Assembly: GCA_002327785.1 (NCBI GenBank)
Contig: DCUI01000052.1
Span: 35,475-46,375, forward strand
DNA from: Phycisphaerales bacterium UBA2218
GTDB taxonomy: Bacteria > Planctomycetota > Phycisphaerae > Sedimentisphaerales > Anaerobacaceae
Length of the DNA stretch: 10,901 nucleotides
Direction: 5' to 3'
The notes beneath the pieces were generated by a model, which saw only the letters and a program-made list of their open reading frames with translations, had not been told where the DNA came from and made no database searches. Shown in pieces: positions 1 to 6,030 of this stretch; the first letter of the stretch is position 1, and each line of letters begins with the position of its first letter. Position numbers and translations under genes: made by a program.

Positions 1-635
1 ATGGCCTCGCTGATGGCGATGCCCAGGCTGCCCGGCGTATCCGGCATCTCGGCCAGGATCTTGCGGCCCGCGTTGGTCTCCGTGCTTGGACTGGCGACGC
101 ACTTGGCGCCCCAGACCTGCATCATGAGCTTGCGGAAAGGCTTTTGATCGAAGCTGATCCGCACCATGTACACCTTGCACTCCAGGCCCAGCAGAGCGCA
201 GGCGAAGGCCAGGGCGCTGCCCCACTGCCCGGCGCCCGTCTCGGTGGTGAGCCGGGTGATGCCGGCGACCTTGTTGTAGTACGCCTGGGCGACCGCCGTA
301 TTGGGCTTATGGCTGCCCGGCGGACTGGTGCTCTCATCCTTGTAGTAGATGCGGGCCGGCGTCTTGAGGTATTTCTCCAGGTAGACCGCCCGCCGCAGCG
401 GCGCCGGACGCCAGCGGTACAGAATATCGAGGATTTGCTCGGGGATATCGATCCACCGCTGCGTGCTGGCCTCCTGCTCGATGAGGTTCATCGGGAAGAC
501 CGGGGCCAGCATGTCCGGTGTAATGGGCTTTCCGTCCGGACCCAGCGGAGGCAGCATCGGGGTCGGTAGATCCGCCGCCAGGTTGTACCATTGCCGGGGT
601 ATGTCACTCTCTTTCAACAGAATCTTGTGTTCCAT
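1..635 (-). CDS. trpB2: Tryptophan synthase beta chain, TrpB2 type (N-terminal 211 residues, cut by window edge)
   Basis: This is a PLP-dependent fold-type II enzyme that joins indole and serine to make tryptophan. Seen: translation from the ATG at 635 gives MEHKILLKESDIPRQWYN, then RPAPLRRA (about 76-83), YKDESTSPPGSHKPNTA with the presumed PLP lysine K110, and TETGAGQWGSAL with the presumed catalytic glutamate E132 (131-142). The N-terminal block LPTPMLPPLGPDGKP and the GSHKPNTA/GAGQWG wording match the longer TrpB2 (TrpB-like) subfamily rather than classical TrpB1. That subfamily is about 430-450 residues, so roughly half is present. The start is set by GGAGAT about 7 nt upstream of ATG 635. 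No trpA is visible on this side; many TrpB2 enzymes act without TrpA or as stand-alone indole scavengers (family knowledge). The gene reads out of the window at base 1, so it is partial because of the window, not because it is broken. Confidence 0.93.
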   Translation of the reverse strand, partial: MEHKILLKESDIPRQWYNLAADLPTPMLPPLGPDGKPITPDMLAPVFPMNLIEQEASTQRWIDIPEQILDILYRWRPAPLRRAVYLEKYLKTPARIYYKDESTSPPGSHKPNTAVAQAYYNKVAGITRLTTETGAGQWGSALAFACALLGLECKVYMVRISFDQKPFRKLMMQVWGAKCVASPSTETNAGRKILAEMPDTPGSLGIAISEA

Positions 636-699
636 GTCAGGATCTCCAACCAAGCCGCTCTCGGCATAACCATATTTACAGCAGGGCCTTCGATTCGCC

Positions 700-729
700 A
701 TTGTTAGCGGATTGCCCGGCGTCTGTCAA
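700..729 (-). promoter_or_regulatory. Sigma-70-type promoter for the trpB2 gene
   Basis: On the minus strand a perfect -35 TTGACA (724-729) is followed after 18 bp by AACAAT (700-705, four of six matches to TATAAT). The predicted transcript would start near 693 and leave a leader of about 58 nt before ATG 635. The -10 is imperfect, so this is a candidate only. Confidence 0.4.
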
Positions 730-767
730 ACGAAAATTCCCGGCAGCCGGCAATGCAAAAACCTGAA

Positions 768-793
768 AAAGATCCTCCGGGGCGGGGCCCCCG
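768..793 (-). terminator. Weak terminator candidate downstream of the 636-residue gene
   Basis: On the minus strand a short GC-only stem (CGGGG 789-793 with CCCCG 778-782, six-base loop) is followed by GAGGATCTTTTT. It lies about 75 nt after the stop at 866 and just before the trpB2 promoter. The stem is only five pairs and the T-run is displaced by about six bases, so confidence is low. Confidence 0.25.
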
Positions 794-865
794 TGCGAAG
801 GGGGATGGGGACAGGCGCACCCTGAGCGGAACGAAGCCAGGCCGGCCCGGCCGAGTCCGCTGACT

Positions 866-2776
866 TCACGCGGAATACGTCTGTTTCGGCCAGGCGAGGG
901 CGGCAGACACTTGAGCGTCCGATTCCGTCTCAGGACCCATGGGGGCGACGGCCGCCTTGGATGGTGAGGGTTGTGCCTTCTTCTTCCGTGTTCGTGCCGG
1001 ACTTCGTGGCGCAGAAGTCTGAGAGGAAGACTTTGTCCCGCCGGCCGGTTTCGATTCGTGCGGTCGCATGTCCCCGGCACCGCTTTCGACCTGTGCATGG
1101 CAATCCGCCTGCGTCGGCGAGCCTTCGTCCGCCACGCGGACCGCGGCCGCGATGCCCGTCCGCGGCTTTTTCGCCGAGCGTGTTCGTTTCGTCGGCAACC
1201 GTTCCGCACACCAGGCGGAGGCGGACACATCGCATGGCGACACGGTCTTTCCCGGTTCTTGCCGCAAGGACGAATCAGACGTGACGAGAGCAGCGGGTTG
1301 GTCCTGTATGCTCAGGCAGATTGCGGACAGCTCTTCGATGGCTTGTGTGATGGCCGATTGGGCCTCATCCGTGCCGATACCGCGCTCCGATGGTTCAGGC
1401 AACTGCGGTGGTTCCACGATAGCCGGCTGATCGGCGCCGGCCTGCTCGATCTCGACGACGTCGTTCTTCCCCGCCGGCTCTTCGCGGATCGGCGCATCCT
1501 CCTGGCCGGTGGCCTCCGTCTGCGGCGCCGGCGAGACCCCCGCAATGATCTTTTCCGCTCCGGCGCCGCCACCAAGAACATTCGCCTCGCGATAGATGAG
1601 TTTCAGCTTGCCAAGCAACTCATCCAGCCGGCGGATGTAGGTCCACGGAAGGTCCGCAGCTTTCCATCTCGCATTGCCGTTGCGCGACACGCTTTTGACC
1701 TCCTCAACCAGGCGTGCGCATGGCGGATGGCGGGCAAGCCCGTCGAGCAGGGCATCGATCCGTCTGGAGAGGGTTTCGAGACGCCCGGCTTCCTCATTCT
1801 GCAGCGTCCAACGCGCTGTGACATCCGAGGGATGACTGGGATCGTTGCGGCATTCCCCGGTCCCGTAGGGCCACGTCGCAAACAACTCCTGCTCGTATGG
1901 ACCTGCAAAAGACGATAGGGCCCGAGTCCAGGATCGCCTGCGATCTTTCGGTTGGGATGTCGGACAGTAGGTGCAGATGATGTCGCCGCCCTCACGTCTC
2001 GGGACCACCGTCAAGATACCTTGGGGCCTGCCCCAGAACAATCGGCCCAGCGGAGAGGGCGCTCTCCATCGCGTGGCCCCCAGCGGCGTGTAGGGGCCCT
2101 TGGCGGGGGTCTGGTAAATCACGATCCGACGAATCTCGTTCAGCAGGCCGGTGAGCGCCGTGATGCGCTCGAGGAGGCACGTGCTCGGATCGAGTCCGGC
2201 CAGACACTGCACGACCCCCCGCATCACTTCATCCAGGACAGACAGCGTGCGAAGCATCACGGAACCGGCGGCATCCGTCTTCATGAAGCGGTCGAAAGCC
2301 GCCTGGGTCTTGTATATCGCTTTTCGTTCCAGGACATCACCCTGGGTTGCCCACGCGAGGATACAACGAGAGAATTCCTGGTAGACGGCCACGCCCGATG
2401 GATCATAGTGCTCCAGGATCTGCATCCAGAATTCAAACCATTGCGTCTCATTCCTCCAATGATCTTCGAAGGAATCCGCGTGGAGCATGCGCCGCTTGTA
2501 ATCGTTGTAGCGCAGCGATCCGAAGTTCAGGCCGCTCAAGAACGCAGTCGGGCGAGGCTCACCGCGGAACAAGTCGCCGCTCTCTTCTTCCTCAAACCGC
2601 CACAAGGTGAACAGCACGTGCGCGCAATGCGACAAGAGGAAGTAGGGCTTTTCCGAAAAGACGCCCTCATGACGTCCGAATTTGTAGTAGAGAAATACTC
2701 CTTCGGAGGCAGAACTGACCGCGACGAAACTCTCGGCCAGGCGACGTGCAACCCCTGTCGTTCTCACACCAACCAT
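866..2776 (-). CDS. Hypothetical protein, 636 residues, with long disordered basic tail
   Basis: I do not recognise this family. Seen: no signal peptide. Residues 1-400 look folded and mostly helical, with a conspicuous acidic run FEEEES (about 61-66), aromatic-rich stretches such as TQWFEFWMQILEHY (111-124), and a CTYC pair (268-271). Residues 415-636 are low-complexity and rich in P, E, S, T, A and K, with basic clusters near 530-538 and at TRKKKAQPSPSK (596-607), which could bind nucleic acid or another polyanion. The start is chosen at ATG 2776 because GGGGGTGA sits 4 nt upstream. The frame is open further up, with possible starts at ATG 2839 and TTG 2890, but neither has a ribosome-binding site. 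Long open frames on the opposite strand (971-1918 and 1952-3154) read as arginine-rich shadow proteins. A 38-codon exported peptide gene lies about 170 bp upstream on the same strand and may share its transcript. Confidence 0.75.
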   Translation of the reverse strand: MVGVRTTGVARRLAESFVAVSSASEGVFLYYKFGRHEGVFSEKPYFLLSHCAHVLFTLWRFEEEESGDLFRGEPRPTAFLSGLNFGSLRYNDYKRRMLHADSFEDHWRNETQWFEFWMQILEHYDPSGVAVYQEFSRCILAWATQGDVLERKAIYKTQAAFDRFMKTDAAGSVMLRTLSVLDEVMRGVVQCLAGLDPSTCLLERITALTGLLNEIRRIVIYQTPAKGPYTPLGATRWRAPSPLGRLFWGRPQGILTVVPRREGGDIICTYCPTSQPKDRRRSWTRALSSFAGPYEQELFATWPYGTGECRNDPSHPSDVTARWTLQNEEAGRLETLSRRIDALLDGLARHPPCARLVEEVKSVSRNGNARWKAADLPWTYIRRLDELLGKLKLIYREANVLGGGAGAEKIIAGVSPAPQTEATGQEDAPIREEPAGKNDVVEIEQAGADQPAIVEPPQLPEPSERGIGTDEAQSAITQAIEELSAICLSIQDQPAALVTSDSSLRQEPGKTVSPCDVSASAWCAERLPTKRTRSAKKPRTGIAAAVRVADEGSPTQADCHAQVESGAGDMRPHESKPAGGTKSSSQTSAPRSPARTRKKKAQPSPSKAAVAPMGPETESDAQVSAALAWPKQTYSA

Positions 2777-2949
2777 AGTCACCCCCTGGATTACCGGTTC
2801 TTGTCCAACACCGAATTTGGCATCACGCCTATTGTTCATCGGCACTGCGCGACAGGACCAGAACCAGAACCTGGCTTCCGAAGGCCTCAAGCCGAGAAAT
2901 ACGTAGCTGTACGCATCATTATGGTGGGTCCGCCGAGGCGAAGAAATGA

Positions 2950-3066
2950 TTATAGGTCGCAGGGAATGGTAAGAACCGGTTTAAGAATTCGCCGGGGACC
3001 GGCGCGCGCCACCGACGCAACGGCCAGGACCGCTGCCAAAGCCAGGAGGTGCTTCACCGAAACCAT
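2950..3066 (-). CDS. Probable short exported peptide (38 residues) with cleavable signal peptide
   Basis: Seen: ATG at 3066 opens 38 codons ending in TAA at 2950-2952. The product starts MVSVKHLLALAAVLAVA, a canonical Sec signal: Lys/His n-region, hydrophobic core at residues 7-19, and a signal peptidase I site after ARA (20-22). The predicted mature part is only 16 residues, GPRRILKPVLTIPCDL, basic with one cysteine. AAAAGGAG (3076-3083) gives a strong Shine-Dalgarno 9 nt upstream of ATG. Behind that is a TTGACA-17-GAAAAT promoter giving a leader of about 30 nt. Promoter, ribosome site, start and signal peptide all agree, which is unusual for a chance frame of this size. Alternatives: the remnant of a truncated exported protein, a leader peptide for the 636-residue gene downstream, or chance. 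Function unknown. Confidence 0.5.
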   Translation of the reverse strand: MVSVKHLLALAAVLAVASVARAGPRRILKPVLTIPCDL

Positions 3067-3103
3067 CCACCCCAACTCCTTTTCTGCCGCTCCGTACTAC
3101 AGC

Positions 3104-3132
3104 ATTTTCCCTCAAATGGTCCGCTCTGTCAA
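3104..3132 (-). promoter_or_regulatory. Sigma-70-type promoter for the short exported peptide (and perhaps the 636-residue gene)
   Basis: On the minus strand a perfect TTGACA (3127-3132) is separated by exactly 17 bp from GAAAAT (3104-3109, four of six). The predicted start near 3097 is about 30 nt before ATG 3066, with AAGGAG in between. No clear terminator is seen between the peptide gene and ATG 2776, so read-through is possible. Confidence 0.45.
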
Positions 3133-3350
3133 GAAGATTTTGTACAAATCGTAGCTACTACTATTCCTGCCGTACCCTCGATCTTCCTATGGGTTCCCGT
3201 TCGGCATGTGTTGCGCCCGAGAAGCCCCTGGCAAGATCGACGCGACAGTAGTAGAATCGAGTCTCGTGTCCGTCGGGTTGCGCGGATGCAGCGTTTCTGC
3301 CTCTCAACGTGGGCAGGGGAGGGAATGGGCTATAGGAATGTTCAGTGAAG

Positions 3351-3355
3351 AGGAG
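3351..3355 (+). promoter_or_regulatory. Ribosome-binding site that fixes the start of the Tat-exported TIM-barrel gene
   Basis: AGGAG followed by six bases and ATG 3362. The frame is open upstream to a possible ATG at 3206, but that start lacks a ribosome site and would bury the Tat signal 52 residues inside the protein. The 3362 start puts GRRDFLK at residues 7-13, where a Tat motif belongs. Confidence 0.85.
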
Positions 3356-3361
3356 ACAGCC

Positions 3362-4252
3362 ATGAATGAGATGACTGCCGGACGCCGGGATTTCTTAAAG
3401 GCTGCCGCTGCAATCGCGGCCGGGGTGGGATTGGGATCGGTGGGCGGCGCAGCGCGCGGCCAGTCGCAATCGGGCCGACCGCTCAAGGCGTGCCAGTTCG
3501 GCATGCTGCCGAAGGAACTGGCCGACAAGGAGAAATTCGTCCTGGCCAGGAAGTGCGGCTTCGAGGGGATCGAACACTCGCCCATGGCGGATTCGGCCGC
3601 AGCAAAGGAGCTCGGCGCCTTGTCCCGACAGGCAGGCGTGCCGATTCACTCACTTTCCTACGGCGGCTGGGGCGCTCCATTGTCGGACCCCAGACCGGAG
3701 GTCGTCGCCAAAGGTCTGGCGGGGATGGAGGCCGCCCTGCGAAGCGCCAAGGACCAGGGCGCGGAGGTGGTGCTGCTGGTGCCCGCCGTCGTGAATGAAG
3801 ACGTCGGCTACGGCGAGGCCTATTCCCGCTCCCAGGCGAACATCCGCAAGCTCCTGCCGCTGGCGGCCGAGCTGCGGGTGACGATTGCCGTGGAGAACGT
3901 CTGGAATAAGTTCCTCCTGAGCCCGGTCGAGTTCGCCCGATACATCGATGAGTTCGACAACCCCTGGCTGCGGGCCTACATCGACGTCGGCAACATGATC
4001 CTGTTCGGGTTCGCTCAGGATTGGGTCCGCACCGTGGGCAAACGGATCGTCCGCATTCACCTGAAGGACTTCAAGCGGGAAGGGTCCCAGTGGACGAACC
4101 TGCTGGACGGCGACGTGAACTGGCCGCAGGTTCGCAAGGCCCTGGCGGAGATCGGCTACAGCAGCTACATGACGACTGAGCTTGCCGGAGGGGACGAGGC
4201 CTATCTCACCGACCTGGCCAGGCGAATCGACAAGATCATCGCGATGGGCTGA
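3362..4252 (+). CDS. Tat-exported sugar phosphate isomerase/epimerase-like TIM barrel
   Basis: This is a xylose-isomerase-like (AP_endonuc_2 fold) protein of 296 residues. Seen: the Tat motif GRRDFLK at 7-13, an alanine/glycine-rich hydrophobic stretch to about residue 30, and probable cleavage in the GGAARGQS region, so it is presumably moved folded across the inner membrane. The barrel follows, with KCGFEGIEH (about 64-72) and the metal-ligand set expected for D-tagatose 3-epimerase or hydroxypyruvate isomerase relatives: E in AVENVWN (about 178), D in YIDVGN (about 208), H in RIHLKDFK (about 233), and E in MTTELAGG (about 273). The spacings (30, 25, 40) resemble that family. The likely chemistry is metal-dependent aldose-ketose isomerisation or C3 epimerisation; the substrate is unknown. 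Tat-exported paralogues of this fold are common in planctomycetes and Bacteroidetes (established pattern). No sugar operon is visible around it. Confidence 0.9.
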   Translation: MNEMTAGRRDFLKAAAAIAAGVGLGSVGGAARGQSQSGRPLKACQFGMLPKELADKEKFVLARKCGFEGIEHSPMADSAAAKELGALSRQAGVPIHSLSYGGWGAPLSDPRPEVVAKGLAGMEAALRSAKDQGAEVVLLVPAVVNEDVGYGEAYSRSQANIRKLLPLAAELRVTIAVENVWNKFLLSPVEFARYIDEFDNPWLRAYIDVGNMILFGFAQDWVRTVGKRIVRIHLKDFKREGSQWTNLLDGDVNWPQVRKALAEIGYSSYMTTELAGGDEAYLTDLARRIDKIIAMG

Positions 4253-4274
4253 ATCTTGAGGCGCCCCGGGTGTG

Positions 4275-4289
4275 GCCGATGTCGTCGGC
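4275..4289 (+). repeat. Small hairpin 3' of the TIM-barrel gene
   Basis: GCCGA (4275-4279) and TCGGC (4285-4289) pair perfectly around a five-base loop, 22 nt after the stop. No T-tract follows, so it is not a standard intrinsic terminator. It may protect the 3' end of the mRNA or be incidental. Confidence 0.3.
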
Positions 4290-4363
4290 ACGGCACGCCA
4301 ACAAGTTCTGCCGGATATTTCGGCCGCACTCTGCAAGCTGCAAGCCACCCGCAATTTTAGCTG

Positions 4364-4392
4364 TTGACACGCAGTCCCTGGGGTTGCATAAT
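4364..4392 (+). promoter_or_regulatory. Strong sigma-70 promoter for the RRM gene
   Basis: A perfect TTGACA (4364-4369), a 17-bp spacer and CATAAT (4387-4392, five of six) make this the best sigma-70 promoter in the window. The predicted start near 4399 leaves a long leader of about 185 nt before ATG 4585. Confidence 0.75.
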
Positions 4393-4398
4393 CCCCAC

Positions 4399-4584
4399 TG
4401 ACGCGGCTGTTGGACAACCGCCCTCCCGAGGAACGAGAGTGCTGTGGAAGGTTCGTTCAACATGTCAGGGCGGGAGAATGCGCCGGGTGCATGGGATTCG
4501 TTCATGTGCGGATGATGCCGGTCACAGAGGCCGGAGAGTATACGAACGCGGAGACGAACGGGATCACAGTTAAAGGAGCACGAG
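4399..4584 (+). promoter_or_regulatory. Long structured 5' leader of the RRM gene
   Basis: The stretch between the promoter and ATG 4585 is about 185 nt and holds no convincing gene. CCGCCCT (4418-4424) can pair with AGGGCGG (4467-4473). The overlapping CTCCCG (4422-4427) can pair instead with CGGGAG (4471-4476), so two mutually exclusive folds are possible. A 17-codon frame starting at ATG 4462 lies inside with a GGAAGG ten bases upstream. The leader ends with AAAGGAG six bases before the RRM start. Leaders of this kind in bacterial RRM or cold-shock genes can control translation; that role here is inference. Confidence 0.4.
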
Positions 4585-4893
4585 ATGGTCATCTTTGTGG
4601 GGAATTTCTCGGGGGACACGAGCGAGCACGATCTGTTGGACAAGTTCGAGCAATACGGCCAAGTCACGGCGATCAATGTCATGAAGGATGAGATCAGCGA
4701 GCACGTGCTGGGCTTCGGGTTCGTCGAGATGCCGGACAGCGCCGCGGCTCACAGGGCCATCGCCGGCCTGAACCGCACGACCCTGAAGGGCTCGACTCTC
4801 ATCGTCTGCGAAACGGCCCCGCGCGTCGAGCGGCGACGCTTCGCCCAGAAGCAATCCGCACCGAGGCAGGTGCACGCGGTGGGCCAGGGCTGA
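4585..4893 (+). CDS. RNA-recognition-motif (RRM) RNA-binding protein
   Basis: A 102-residue protein consisting almost entirely of one RRM. Seen: the RNP2 strand IFVGNF (3-8), helix 1 (about 13-22, with FEQYGQV following), the RNP1-like strand LGFGFVEM (42-49) with exposed aromatics F44 and F46, and a second helix AAAHRAIAGLN (53-63). A short basic tail follows (VERRRFAQKQ, about 81-90). RNP1 deviates at its ends: L instead of K/R first, and M instead of an aromatic last. Single-RRM proteins of this size occur in cyanobacteria, planctomycetes and proteobacteria, where several are cold- or stress-induced and bind single-stranded RNA (family knowledge). AAAGGAG lies six bases upstream of ATG. 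The CBS gene begins 63 bp downstream on the same strand and may be co-transcribed. Confidence 0.93.
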   Translation: MVIFVGNFSGDTSEHDLLDKFEQYGQVTAINVMKDEISEHVLGFGFVEMPDSAAAHRAIAGLNRTTLKGSTLIVCETAPRVERRRFAQKQSAPRQVHAVGQG

Positions 4894-4930
4894 TCCCGGC
4901 GCAGCAGGATATCAGAAAACCACAAGCGAT

Positions 4931-4944
4931 AGTCTTTCGAGACT
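4931..4944 (+). repeat. TTCG-loop hairpin directly against the ribosome-binding site of the CBS gene
   Basis: AGTCT (4931-4935), the loop TTCG, and AGACT (4940-4944) form a perfect five-pair stem. It ends one base before the GGGAG Shine-Dalgarno (4946-4950) of the CBS gene, close enough to influence ribosome entry. Confidence 0.4.
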
Positions 4945-4956
4945 TGGGAGCGGAAT

Positions 4957-5349
4957 ATGTTCAAGGCGAGCGACGTAGCGAAGAAAATGGTCATCACAGT
5001 TCGGCCGGACACCCCGATCTACGATGCAATCAGGCTCATGGCCAATCGGAATCTGACGGCCCTGCCCGTCGTGGACGCAGAACTCGACCTCGTCGGCGTC
5101 CTGTCGGAAAAGGATGTGCTCAGGCTCCTCTATGAAACGGTGGATCGCGCCGAGCAGACCGTGGCCGACTACATGAGCGCGAACGTGGCCAGTCTGGACG
5201 TGAATGCGACTCTGATCGACCTGTGCGATCAGCTCATCGATTCGAGCGCCCGGGTGATGCCCTTGACGGAAAACGGCAGGCTATGTGCGATTGCCAGTCG
5301 CAGCGACCTCATCCAGGGAATCCTCAGGGTCAAAGGCCAGGCAATTTGA
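4957..5349 (+). CDS. Tandem CBS-domain protein
   Basis: A 130-residue stand-alone CBS pair (Bateman module). Seen: the first CBS at about residues 8-62 has the typical V-x-P-D-x-x-I-x-D-A-I-x-L-M pattern, then N-x-T-A-L-P-V-V-D and LVGVLSEKDVLRLL. The second CBS at about 68-126 begins VADYMSANVASLDVNATL and ends LCAIASRSDLIQGILR. Such modules bind adenosine nucleotides (AMP, ATP, SAM or similar) between the two motifs and report energy status; free-standing ones act by contacting a partner protein (family knowledge). Partner and ligand cannot be read from the sequence. ATG 4957 follows GGGAG by six bases. It lies 63 bp after the RRM gene and points toward the Hsp20 gene, suggesting a stress-linked neighbourhood (inference). 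Confidence 0.92.
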   Translation: MFKASDVAKKMVITVRPDTPIYDAIRLMANRNLTALPVVDAELDLVGVLSEKDVLRLLYETVDRAEQTVADYMSANVASLDVNATLIDLCDQLIDSSARVMPLTENGRLCAIASRSDLIQGILRVKGQAI

Positions 5350-5411
5350 AACGGCCGTCGGTATTGTCACGCGAGGGACCGCGGCACAAACGAATCATGC
5401 CTCCGGCCACG

Positions 5412-5449
5412 AGTATGCCACCCGGACCCTCAGGTACAGGTGGCATACT
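5412..5449. terminator. Strong hairpin between convergent CBS and Hsp20 genes
   Basis: AGTATGCCACC (5412-5422) and GGTGGCATACT (5439-5449) are an 11-bp perfect inverted repeat around a 16-base loop, which itself contains ACC/GGT able to pair. It sits 63 bp after the CBS stop and 38 bp from the Hsp20 stop, so it would form in both transcripts. No T-run follows on either strand, so a bidirectional terminator or 3'-end stabiliser is likely but not canonical. Confidence 0.55.
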
Positions 5450-5461
5450 GCGCGGACGGGT

Positions 5462-5482
5462 TCTCTTTCGGGAGGAAAGAGA
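5462..5482. terminator. Hairpin immediately 3' of the Hsp20 gene
   Basis: TCTCTTTC (5462-5469) and GAAAGAGA (5475-5482) pair perfectly over eight bases with a five-base loop. On the minus strand it starts five bases after the Hsp20 stop codon. There is no T-tract; it may work with the neighbouring 11-bp hairpin to separate the convergent genes. Confidence 0.45.
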
Positions 5483-5486
5483 TTGC

Positions 5487-5936
5487 TTATCCCTTGACTT
5501 TGACTTTCACGGCCTTGCTCTTCTCGGCTTTCGGAAGCGTGACGGACAGGACGCCGTCCTTGACGACGGCCTCGATCCTGTCCGCATCGACCTCGGCAGG
5601 CATCGGGATATCCCGACGGAATGAGCCGTAGGTGCTTTCCAGATGGTAGTAGCCGTCGCGCTTGTCCTCGTGGGATTCCTTCTTCTCGCCGCTGAGGGTC
5701 AGCGTGTTGCCGTAAACCGAGATCTCGATGTCCTCGGGCGTGCAGCCGGGGATTTCAGCGCGAACCACGATCGCATCATCCTTCTCGGCGACATCGACCG
5801 CGGGCCATGCCCGCTCGCCGAAGAACGACAACGGCCTGTCGAGCCCGCGGAAGAAGCTCTCGAACAGGTCATCCATCTGGCTGCGAAGGGAACCCAATTC
5901 GTTTCTGTTTCTGCGAACCCATGGTACAATCGTCAT
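5487..5936 (-). CDS. hsp20: Small heat-shock protein, Hsp20/alpha-crystallin family
   Basis: An ATP-independent holdase that keeps unfolding proteins soluble until DnaK/ClpB-type chaperones refold them. The product is 149 residues, normal for bacterial Hsp20. Seen: an N-terminal arm with SQMDDLFESFFRGLDRP (19-35). The alpha-crystallin domain spans about 43-137: AWPAVDVAEKDDAIVVRAEIPG, PEDIEISV, NTLTLSGEKK, YYHLESTYGSFRRDIPMP, and the signature VKDGVLSVTLPKAE (125-138). A basic tail ends KVKVKG with a V-x-V motif like the I-x-I anchor. ATG 5936 is preferred because AAAGGGGGT (5944-5952) is 8 nt upstream. ATG 5942, two codons earlier, would sit too close, and a start at 6152 would add an unrelated 70-residue extension. 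Upstream lies a consensus sigma-54 promoter. Confidence 0.96.
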   Translation of the reverse strand: MTIVPWVRRNRNELGSLRSQMDDLFESFFRGLDRPLSFFGERAWPAVDVAEKDDAIVVRAEIPGCTPEDIEISVYGNTLTLSGEKKESHEDKRDGYYHLESTYGSFRRDIPMPAEVDADRIEAVVKDGVLSVTLPKAEKSKAVKVKVKG

Positions 5937-6014
5937 AATCATTACCCCCTTTCTTGCCAAAACACGATTCCAGATCTTCTTCAGTTCCGAATCCGCATTT
6001 CCAGGGGAAGGATG

Positions 6015-6030
6015 TGCAAATCGCGTGCCA
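6015..6030 (-). promoter_or_regulatory. Sigma-54 (RpoN) -24/-12 promoter of the Hsp20 gene
   Basis: On the minus strand the sequence TGGCACG-CGAT-TTGCA matches the sigma-54 consensus TGGCACG-N4-TTGCW at every defined position, including the invariant GG and GC ten bases apart. It faces the Hsp20 gene. The predicted start near 6004 gives a leader of about 68 nt before ATG 5936, containing the Shine-Dalgarno. No competing sigma-70 promoter of similar quality was found in this gap. Confidence 0.8.

Noticed and set aside
676..1230. Minus-strand frame of 184 codons overlapping the end of the 636-residue gene
   Set aside because: Different frame, arginine/proline-rich shadow, with no start signal.
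971..1918. Open frame of 315 codons on the plus strand
   Set aside because: Arginine-rich, without family resemblance, and wholly opposite the 636-residue minus gene, whose composition and ribosome site are better. A GC-driven shadow.
1952..3154. Open frame of 400 codons on the plus strand
   Set aside because: Also antisense to the 636-residue gene and the short peptide gene. Low-quality composition and no ribosome site.
3226..3241. Possible second sigma-54 site upstream of the TIM-barrel gene (TGGCAAG-N4-ACGCG)
   Set aside because: GG and GC have the right spacing, but the -12 element lacks the TT and the -24 is imperfect; expected by chance in GC-rich DNA.
3155..3254. CTACTACT / AGTAGTAG inverted pair upstream of the TIM-barrel gene
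   Set aside because: Only eight low-complexity bases separated by 84 bases; too weak to call an operator or hairpin.
3650..4417. Minus-strand frame of 255 codons
   Set aside because: Antisense to the TIM-barrel gene, which has full family signatures. It also runs into the RRM promoter.
4462..4515. 17-codon frame inside the RRM leader
   Set aside because: It has a GGAAGG ten bases upstream, but at this length a chance frame is likely; kept only as part of the leader observation.
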